This document shows positions 34,129 to 39,081 of a stretch of 39,081 nucleotides of DNA, piece after piece. The position numbers and the translations under genes were made by a program. The stretch is taken from positions 1-39,081 of the forward strand of contig JAQTZQ010000011.1 of NCBI GenBank assembly GCA_028687645.1. The letters are read 5' to 3'. Source of the DNA: Rhodocyclaceae bacterium. Its GTDB lineage: Bacteria > Pseudomonadota > Gammaproteobacteria > Burkholderiales > Rhodocyclaceae. A model generated the notes under the pieces. It did not search any database. It saw only the letters and a list, made by a program, of their open reading frames with translations, and was not told the origin of the DNA. Position 1 is the first letter of the stretch, and each line of letters opens with the position of its first letter.

Positions 34129-34644
34129 ATGCGCGGCGGACTAAAAAGCAAACTCCCAGGCACAAAGAGCCAAACCCCGTGGGCAACCACGCAAAGCGAA
34201 GCGGTTCAAAGCGACGGCAGTGTTGATGTTACTTTGACCTCAACCAATGGCAATGCAACTTTGAGCCGTGTGGTTTCATTGGCTGAAAACACGACCGATG
34301 GCAGTTTTTCCATCACTAGCACCCATCACAATCGCGAAACAGTACAAACCATTGCAGCCGATGTTGATGGCGGTGTCGATGTGACATTTACGACGACATC
34401 CACCAGCGGCGTCGAAATGTCACGCACCATTGACCTTGATCTCAATGCAGCCGGTGAACTGATCCTTACCAGCAGTTTTACCGGTGCCAGCGGCAACGCC
34501 GCCACCCACACCCACACGCTGGATCTGGCGACATTCCTGGGTTCCGAGGGCGAAGCCTTGACCGTTGCCGAGGTGGCAGAAGCCTATCTCGAAATGCAAG
34601 GCGTCGATATCACTTTGACGGGCATTGCCGATTTGTTGGCATAG
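34129..34644 (+). CDS. Unrecognised Thr/Ser-rich protein with two internal repeats
   Basis: 171 residues, not matched to a family I know. After a basic N-terminus (about 1-12, no signal peptide visible) come two related units of about 50 residues: one from DGSVDVTLTST (29-77) and one from DGGVDVTFTTT (80-132). Both alternate Thr/Ser with Val/Ile/Leu in a beta-strand pattern and end in a strand followed by D-L or T-I. The last 35 residues are acidic and helical (VAEVAEAYLEMQGVD). AAAGGA precedes ATG 34129. The gene ends before a strong terminator and is single. The CpxR-like array upstream suggests control by the two-component system at 36323-38092. A surface or envelope role is possible but not shown. 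Confidence 0.75.
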   Translation: MRGGLKSKLPGTKSQTPWATTQSEAVQSDGSVDVTLTSTNGNATLSRVVSLAENTTDGSFSITSTHHNRETVQTIAADVDGGVDVTFTTTSTSGVEMSRTIDLDLNAAGELILTSSFTGASGNAATHTHTLDLATFLGSEGEALTVAEVAEAYLEMQGVDITLTGIADLLA

Positions 34645-34701
34645 AACCAGCCCGGCGGTTGGGGAAGCGCTCTGCAAGCAGTGGCGACTTTCTCCAAAAA
34701 C

Positions 34702-34731
34702 AAAAAAGCTCCTTGGCAGGGGCTTTTTTTT
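34702..34731. terminator. Bidirectional Rho-independent terminator between repeat-protein and EF-hand genes
   Basis: AAAAAAGCTCC (34702-34712) pairs with GGGGCTTTTTT (34719-34729) with one G-T pair and a TTGGCA loop. The plus strand continues in T to 34731. The minus strand also ends in a T run followed by GTTTTTGG, so it can stop both the repeat-protein gene (plus) and the EF-hand gene (minus). Confidence 0.85.
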
Positions 34732-34761
34732 ATCCCTACTTGATTGATCGCCAGAAATCAT

Positions 34762-34788
34762 CACCAAGCCGGCATGGCCGGCTTGGTG
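34762..34788. repeat. 12-base perfect inverted repeat past the EF-hand gene
   Basis: CACCAAGCCGGC (34762-34773) and GCCGGCTTGGTG (34777-34788) are perfect reverse complements around ATG. It lies 15 bases beyond the EF-hand stop on the minus strand and may act as an RNA-stabilising stem or weak terminator; no T run follows. The right arm includes copy 2 of the short dispersed repeat. Confidence 0.65.
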
Positions 34789-34798
34789 TGGGTTTGAC
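34771..34798 (+). repeat. Short dispersed repeat, copy 2
   Basis: Identical over 16 bases to 33881-33896, with GTTTGAC shared again at the same offset. Here the copy forms part of the 12-base inverted repeat; in copy 1 the left arm is not complementary, so copy 1 cannot form the same long stem. Confidence 0.5.
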
Positions 34799-34802
34799 AG
34801 AA

Positions 34803-35477
34803 TCAGGCGCTGACTGAAAGCAGGCTCGAAACGGCGTTTCCGGACTGATCCGGTGGTGTGTAGGCTTGCATCAGTTGCATGATTTTCATCATGATTTTGG
34901 CCTCGCCGGTATCGCTTGCGCTCGCGCTGGCGGTGCTGCTGCTATCCGTTGCGCTGCTCTCTGATGAACTGCTGGACTTTGAGGACTGGTCATAGACCAT
35001 GGCCTCGGTAAAGCTGACTTTGCCATCGCTGTTGGTATCGGCGGCCTCAAAGTTGTTGACGATGTTGCTGATGGTACTGCCGCGCTTGCTGTCGCTGCTG
35101 CCAATGGCTTCCAACTGGCTGTTCAGTTCATCCTGGGTGAAACCGGCATCATCAGCCGGTGGCGGGGGAGGGCCGCCGGCACCTTGTGGGCCTCCGCCAC
35201 CACCACCGTGCATGCGCATCTGGTTGAACTGGCTGTCCAGTTGCTCCTGCAATTTGGCGAGGGTGCTGGAAAACTCGCTCTCAGTAACCTGGCCGTTACT
35301 GTCGCTATCGAGGGCGCTGAAAATATCGTCAACGCTGGTGCTGTCGCTGCTACTGCTCGACAATTTGCTGAAGGCTGAAACGAAATCGCTTTTTTCCAGA
35401 AAGCCCTGGCTTTTGGTATCGAGCGCAGAAAATAGTTTGCTGCTGAGTTGTGAGGTATTGCCGATGCCGCTGATCAT
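34803..35477 (-). CDS. EF-hand calcium-binding protein (XopAW-like)
   Basis: 224-residue acidic, Ser-rich protein without a recognisable signal peptide. Two canonical EF-hand loops: residues 57-68 (DSDSNGQVTESE) and 147-158 (DTNSDGKVSFTE); a third at 20-31 (DTKSQGFLEKSD) lacks some Ca ligands. Between them lies a Gly- and Pro-rich hinge (about 91-108, GGGGGG then PPPPP) and near 165-190 a Ser-rich stretch. The arrangement resembles a group named after the Xanthomonas protein XopAW, but no secretion system is in this window, so an effector role should not be assumed. It is transcribed away from box 35579-35603 and ends near a bidirectional terminator. Calcium buffering or sensing is inferred from the loops. 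Confidence 0.85.
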   Translation of the reverse strand: MISGIGNTSQLSSKLFSALDTKSQGFLEKSDFVSAFSKLSSSSSDSTSVDDIFSALDSDSNGQVTESEFSSTLAKLQEQLDSQFNQMRMHGGGGGGPQGAGGPPPPPADDAGFTQDELNSQLEAIGSSDSKRGSTISNIVNNFEAADTNSDGKVSFTEAMVYDQSSKSSSSSESSATDSSSTASASASDTGEAKIMMKIMQLMQAYTPPDQSGNAVSSLLSVSA

Positions 35478-35578
35478 GATGGACTCCTTGATTCGGGTTG
35501 AATAATTGCCGGTTTTTCCGGGCTGTGTTCTATGAGCAAAGTATCGGCCCGAAACGAGCTTGATTGATGGCGGTTGGT

Positions 35579-35603
35579 GTTAAGCGGGGTAAAAGTTTGT
35601 TAA
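35579..35603 (+). promoter_or_regulatory. Array of CpxR-like half-sites upstream of the EF-hand gene
   Basis: GTTAA (35579-35583), GTAAA (35589-35593) and GTTAA (35599-35603) are spaced exactly 10 bases apart on the plus strand. The array lies about 100 bases upstream of the leftward EF-hand start, so relative to that gene it reads TTAAC-TTTAC-TTAAC, as at the other two arrays. Confidence 0.55.
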
Positions 35604-35610
35604 GGAAACG

Positions 35611-35648
35611 AGCCCTGCCTGTGCCAATAGCGGGGTATCGGCAGGGCT
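35611..35648. terminator. Hairpin past the Spy-like gene, possible terminator
   Basis: AGCCCTGCC (35611-35619) and GGCAGGGCT (35640-35648) form a 9-base stem with a 20-base loop. The plus strand continues TTTT, but the gene that ends here (Spy-like) is on the minus strand, where only CGTTTCC follows. It may end the Spy-like message weakly or block transcription coming from the left. Confidence 0.5.
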
Positions 35649-35658
35649 TTTTAGCGTT

Positions 35659-36150
35659 TTAAAGCATGGCACCCGGTTGGGCGGCAATTTTTGCCGTGAT
35701 TTGCTGGCGCTGTTCCGGGGTTAGCAGGGCGACGATTTTTTGCTCGCTCTGGGCGCGCATTAACGCCATTTCGGCCTGGGCGTCGGCGGCGTTGCGCGCC
35801 AGTGATTTGGCGCGTGCCTCGTCGTAGCGATCTGCCAGGGAAAGCTGGCGTAATTCATCCATGGCTTGACGGCTGGCTTTGGCCTTGTCGCGCATGAGTG
35901 GAGCCTGTTTGTGCCGGATTTCAAAAATCTGGTCTTTTTGGGCTTCGCTCAGCTTGAGGCCGCGCAGGAAGGGCGGCATGCCGTCCCGTTCGCCACCATG
36001 GCGACCGGCGCGGTGACCGAAGCCGTGACCGTCGTCGGTGCGGTGATGACCCATTTTGGCCAGACACGACTGGTCGACCGCAGCAAGTGGTTGGGCGTGA
36101 GCAAGAAACGGGGTAACGAGGATCAGAGCGGCAAATAGTTTGGTTTTCAT
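35659..36150 (-). CDS. Spy/CpxP-family periplasmic protein with His-rich segment
   Basis: 163-residue secreted protein. Signal peptide about 1-19 (cleavage after LAHA). A His/Gly-rich segment follows at about 34-57 (MGHHRTDDGHGFGHRAGRHGG), a possible metal site as in ZraP-type relatives. The helical body carries the two LTxxQ-like motifs of this family: LSEAQ near 67 and LTPEQ near 143. Spy and CpxP are periplasmic chaperone and stress-sensor proteins; CpxP inhibits its cognate kinase. It is divergent from the CpxR/CpxA-like pair, with the 36220-36255 array between them, the usual layout of cpxP and cpxRA. Confidence 0.88.
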   Translation of the reverse strand: MKTKLFAALILVTPFLAHAQPLAAVDQSCLAKMGHHRTDDGHGFGHRAGRHGGERDGMPPFLRGLKLSEAQKDQIFEIRHKQAPLMRDKAKASRQAMDELRQLSLADRYDEARAKSLARNAADAQAEMALMRAQSEQKIVALLTPEQRQQITAKIAAQPGAML

Positions 36151-36219
36151 GATTTTTCCTGGTGGGGTTTCGCGTGACCGGAGTGGTGCGGCGATGGCTG
36201 CATTGTTGGTCAGCCTGAC

Positions 36220-36255
36220 GTTAAGAGGCGTTAGCGAGCGGTAAAAGTCTGTAAA
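36220..36255 (+). promoter_or_regulatory. Array of CpxR-like half-sites between the Spy-like gene and the response regulator
   Basis: GTTAA (36220), GTTAG (36230), GTAAA (36241) and GTAAA (36251) start 10, 11 and 10 bases apart. The last two form a perfect GTAAA-N5-GTAAA, the known CpxR consensus. A TATCAT (36284-36289) may be the -10 for the rightward operon. The array is 69 bases upstream of the Spy-like start and about 70 upstream of the regulator start, so it may control both. Confidence 0.65.
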
Positions 36256-36322
36256 AACAGTGTCTGATCGTAACGGGCTTGGCTATCATCGGGGCCATGA
36301 AAATTGACGGATGGATGGCGTG

Positions 36323-37006
36323 ATGACGGCGGTGCTGCTGGTCGACGATGATGTGGAGTTGGCGGAAATGCTAGGCGATTACCTTGTCCAGGAGGGCTTT
36401 GTCGTGACCTCCGTGCATGACGGCGCGAGTGGCGTTGAAGCGGCGCTGAGCGGCAACTACGCGATTGCCGTGCTCGATGTGATGATGCCCAAACTCTCCG
36501 GGATCGAGGCGCTGCGCCAGATCAGGGCCGCGAGTTCGATGCCGGTGCTGATGTTGACGGCGCGTGGTGATGACATGGATCGTATCGTCGGGCTCGAACT
36601 TGGGGCCGATGACTATGTGCCCAAGCCCTGTTTGCCACGCGAGTTGGCCGCCCGCTTGCGCGCCATTTTGCGTCGTAGCGGGCAATCTGGCGAAGCGGCC
36701 AATGCGCCGCTGGTGTTTGGCGCTTTGTGCGTGCGCCCTGAACAACGGCGGGTCGAGTGGGCTGGGCTAGCGGTTGATCTGACCAGTACCGAGTATGCGC
36801 TGGTTGAAATGCTGGCTCGCCATGCCGGGCGTCCAGTCAGCAAGGAAGATTTGTCCGGACAGGCCTTGGGGCGGCCGCTGGCGCGCTTTGACCGGAGTAT
36901 TGATGTGCATCTCTCCAGCATTCGCCACAAACTGGGGCCGCTGGCCGATGGCCGCTCGTGCATCCAGACGGTGTATCGGCAGGGCTATCAGTTGATTCGG
37001 GAATAG
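36323..37006 (+). CDS. OmpR/PhoB-family response regulator, CpxR-like
   Basis: 227-residue regulator with a receiver domain (acidic cluster D8-D10, phosphoacceptor D52 in VLDVMMPK, T79, K101 in VPKP) and a C-terminal winged helix (SSIRHKLG recognition helix, VYRQGYQL wing). ATG 36323 gives the usual family start (MTAVLLVDDD), and GGATGG lies just before it; an in-frame ATG at 36311 would add four residues. It is followed four bases after its stop by the histidine kinase gene. The Spy-like gene upstream and the GTAAA-N5-GTAAA array suggest it is the CpxR of this organism or a close functional analogue. Confidence 0.88.
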   Translation: MTAVLLVDDDVELAEMLGDYLVQEGFVVTSVHDGASGVEAALSGNYAIAVLDVMMPKLSGIEALRQIRAASSMPVLMLTARGDDMDRIVGLELGADDYVPKPCLPRELAARLRAILRRSGQSGEAANAPLVFGALCVRPEQRRVEWAGLAVDLTSTEYALVEMLARHAGRPVSKEDLSGQALGRPLARFDRSIDVHLSSIRHKLGPLADGRSCIQTVYRQGYQLIRE

Positions 37007-37009
37007 GCC

Positions 37010-38092
37010 ATGGGGCGGCTATTCTGGAAGTTTTTCTTTTTTATATGGCTGGCGCAACTGGCGGGTGTGCTGGGTACCGGCATTGTTTTTTGGCTGGATC
37101 GCCAGGCGCTAGAGCAGCGTTTTGAGTCGCGTCCGCCACCGGGTTTTCGACCACCAGCGGCGTATGGTGTGCTGCCGCCACCCCCTCCCCGGGGCGGTCT
37201 TCACCAGCCGCCACTGCCGAGGATTGCGGGGGGATTGCTCGCCAGTTTGCTCTGTGCGGCTGGCCTCGCCTGGTATGTTGCCAAGCCGATTCGCCAGTTG
37301 CGCGGGGCTTTCGAGGCGGCGGCGGAGGGCAATCTTGAGGTAAAAATCGGTGAGCGCATGGGTAAACGCAGGGATGAATTGGCTGATCTGGGGCACGATT
37401 TTGATCGCATGACTGAGCATTTGCGTGCCCTGATGGACGGCCAGCGCCGCCTGCTGCACGATGTCTCGCACGAGTTGCGCTCGCCGCTGGCGCGCTTGCA
37501 GGCAGCGATTGGTTTGGCTCGCCAGCAACCGGCGCGCCTGGAGGATAGCTTGCAACGTATCGAGCGCGAAGGCGAACGGATGAATCGGCTGGTGGGTGAA
37601 TTACTCACCCTGTCACGGCTGGAGGCTGGTGTCGAGGTGCCTCTGGAAGGCGTCGACGTGGGGGAATTGCTCGCCGATCTGGTCGCCGATGCCCGCTTTG
37701 AAGCGGCGGGCAAGCAGGTTACGGTCAACTGCCAAAACAGCCCGAATTTTATCGTCCGGGCGAATGGTGAATTGCTGCATCGGGCAATTGAAAACGTTGT
37801 GCGCAATGCCCTGCGCTATTCGCCGCTCGGCGGGGTGGTGGACATCAAGCTGAGTCGACGGGATGCCGCGCGCTGCCAGATCGAGATTGTTGACCAAGGG
37901 CCGGGCGTCCCGGGCAGCGAGCTGGAAAGTATTTTTGCCCCATTCTTTCGAGTCGTCGGCCAAGGCGATGGTTATGGTTTGGGGCTGGCTATCGCGCGCC
38001 GTGTGCTGGCCGCTATAGACGGCACAATTCATGCCGAAAACGGCGTTGACCGTGGGCTGCGGGTGGTGCTGGAACTACCGCTGGTGGTGTGA
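37010..38092 (+). CDS. Membrane sensor histidine kinase, CpxA-like
   Basis: 360-residue kinase. Two membrane helices (about 7-29 and 71-91) enclose a short periplasmic loop of about 40 residues rich in proline (RPPPGFRPP, PPPPP), much shorter than that of E. coli CpxA. A HAMP linker (about 90-143) precedes HisKA with H154 (SHELRSPLARL) and an HATPase domain (N-box IENVVRNALRY, DQGPGVP, GYGLGLAIA). It is the last gene of the regulator operon. The small Pro-rich sensor loop suggests the stimulus is sensed through a partner such as the Spy-like protein; this is inference. Confidence 0.88.
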   Translation: MGRLFWKFFFFIWLAQLAGVLGTGIVFWLDRQALEQRFESRPPPGFRPPAAYGVLPPPPPRGGLHQPPLPRIAGGLLASLLCAAGLAWYVAKPIRQLRGAFEAAAEGNLEVKIGERMGKRRDELADLGHDFDRMTEHLRALMDGQRRLLHDVSHELRSPLARLQAAIGLARQQPARLEDSLQRIEREGERMNRLVGELLTLSRLEAGVEVPLEGVDVGELLADLVADARFEAAGKQVTVNCQNSPNFIVRANGELLHRAIENVVRNALRYSPLGGVVDIKLSRRDAARCQIEIVDQGPGVPGSELESIFAPFFRVVGQGDGYGLGLAIARRVLAAIDGTIHAENGVDRGLRVVLELPLVV

Positions 38093-38143
38093 AACTCAGT
38101 CAACGCAGAGCGTCGCCGTTGTATTGCTGCGCGAAAATCTGAC

Positions 38144-38998
38144 TTATGGCGCCTCAAGAACGCGTAGTAGCGAGGCGCTATCGTCACTGCCCCAGCCTTG
38201 CGCCATCAGGGCATTGAGTTGCTGGGCAATGCTTGCGGTCAACGGCATATAAACGCCGGATTTTCTGGCCGCATCAAGCACCAGCCCAAAATCCTTGTGA
38301 TGCAGTCGGGCTTCAATGCCGGCTGAAAAGTTGCGCGTTACCATGCGCTCACCCATCACTTCCAGCACCCGCGAACCGGCAGAACCGCCGGACAGGGCTT
38401 GTTTGACTTTGGCGCAATCAACCCCCGCCGCCTGCGCCAGGCGCATGGCCTCGGCAGTGGCTTCAATGGCGGCGACCATGATCATCTGATTGCAGGCCTT
38501 GGCCACCTGACCCGCACCGTTCGGGCCAATATGAACAATGCGCTGGCCGAGGCAGGCGAGCAGTGGCCGGACGCGTTCCAGCACCTCGGCCTTGCCGCCG
38601 GCCATGATCGCCAGCGTGGCATCAAGCGCGCCCTGAACACCGCCCGAAACCGGGGCGTCGAGCATTTCAATGCCTTTTTCGGCCAACTGTGCGGCAATCT
38701 TGCGGGCGCTGTCGGGGGCGATGGTGGAGCAATCGATCAATATCGAACCGGCAGCCATGCCTGCAATCAGCCCATCCGTGCCCAGGGCCAAATGTTCCAC
38801 ATCGGCGCTGGAGGTGACCATGGTAAAAACGATATCGCAGCAGCGCCCCAATTCGGCGGGCGACGAACAAACGGCGAAAGGTAAATCGGCGAGTGCTCGC
38901 GGCCGACGCGCCCAGACCAACAATTCGTAGCCCGCTGTGTGCAAATGCAGCGCCATTGGCCGCCCCATGGCGCCCAAACCCATAAAGCCAATTTTCAT
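38144..38998 (-). CDS. NAD(P)-dependent beta-hydroxyacid dehydrogenase (3-hydroxyisobutyrate / tartronate-semialdehyde reductase type)
   Basis: 284-residue enzyme reducing a beta-aldehyde acid or oxidising a beta-hydroxy acid. Signatures: Rossmann GLGAMG (7-12), DAPVSGG near 115-121 (substrate binding), and GAGQVAKACNQM near 165-176 with the catalytic lysine. It matches the GarR/GlxR/MmsB group; the exact substrate is not evident. It is co-directional with the partial paralogue upstream, overlapping it by four bases (ATGA). It converges on the sensor kinase gene across 51 bases that contain no obvious terminator. Confidence 0.9.
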   Translation of the reverse strand: MKIGFMGLGAMGRPMALHLHTAGYELLVWARRPRALADLPFAVCSSPAELGRCCDIVFTMVTSSADVEHLALGTDGLIAGMAAGSILIDCSTIAPDSARKIAAQLAEKGIEMLDAPVSGGVQGALDATLAIMAGGKAEVLERVRPLLACLGQRIVHIGPNGAGQVAKACNQMIMVAAIEATAEAMRLAQAAGVDCAKVKQALSGGSAGSRVLEVMGERMVTRNFSAGIEARLHHKDFGLVLDAARKSGVYMPLTASIAQQLNALMAQGWGSDDSASLLRVLEAP

Positions 38999-39081
38999 GC
39001 TTGTCCGGAAAGTTGTTCGAGCAGTTTTAAAACGGCAATCGAGTCTTCTTCGCCCATGCCCGACCCGACCATGGCGTTAAA
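38995..39081 (-). CDS. 3' end of a second beta-hydroxyacid dehydrogenase (paralogue), cut by window
   Basis: The last 28 codons and stop of a gene entering from the right edge. They encode FNAMVGSGMGEEDSIAVLKL and on to LSGQA, which aligns well with the C-terminal helix of the adjacent gene (LNALMAQGWGSDDSASLLRV), so a tandem pair of paralogues is likely. Stop and start overlap (ATGA), implying one operon. Confidence 0.75.
   Translation of the reverse strand, partial: FNAMVGSGMGEEDSIAVLKLLEQLSGQA

Overview
The window looks like a chromosomal segment of a Gram-negative betaproteobacterium, most likely a member of the Rhodocyclales (Dechloromonas/Azonexus-like). That placement is an inference from gene content and order: ispB, tcdA, a PP0621-like gene, pilS-pilR-ampD, a GTP-type pckG opposite maeB, ccoG, and many c-di-GMP proteins with PAS domains. 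I see no rRNA, tRNA, CRISPR array, phage or insertion sequence. Nearly all of the DNA is protein-coding, genes are tightly packed with many 1-10 base overlaps, and the sequence is moderately GC-rich.

Layout. Positions 1-6814: the 5' part of ispB (minus), then a rightward run of Hpt/HD-GYP protein, tcdA, a PP0621-like membrane protein, pilS, pilR and ampD (type IV pilus two-component control and peptidoglycan recycling). Positions 6791-12380: central carbon metabolism, with an aminotransferase and GTP-dependent PEP carboxykinase on the minus strand, divergent from the NADP malic enzyme maeB. Positions 12434-16238: the PBP7-type endopeptidase gene, an IclR-family regulator, and divergent from it a shortened aldehyde-dehydrogenase-like gene coupled to a D-2-hydroxyacid dehydrogenase. 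Positions 16332-22505: a REC-TPR response regulator paired with a minimal histidine kinase, an S4 RNA-binding protein, then (minus) an acyltransferase and a membrane Cache-PAS-GGDEF-EAL protein. Positions 22659-26742: a SLAC1/TehA-type transporter and a hydrolase, converging on an operon of an ETHE1-like metallo-beta-lactamase protein and ccoG. Positions 27068-33744: a sigma54 activator, a CorA-like GMN protein and a hydrolase in one operon, then a four-PAS GGDEF-EAL protein (minus).

The most interesting part is 34021-38092. It holds a CpxR/CpxA-like two-component system, a divergent Spy/CpxP-like periplasmic protein with a His-rich segment, an EF-hand protein, and an unrecognised two-repeat protein. 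Three intergenic regions in this stretch carry arrays of GTAAA/GTTAA half-sites spaced 10 or 11 bases apart, in the same orientation relative to spy-like, EF-hand and repeat-protein genes. This resembles the known CpxR box (GTAAA-N5-GTAAA) and suggests a compact local regulon. The window closes with two tandem genes of the 3-hydroxyisobutyrate / tartronate-semialdehyde reductase family (minus), the first cut by the window edge.
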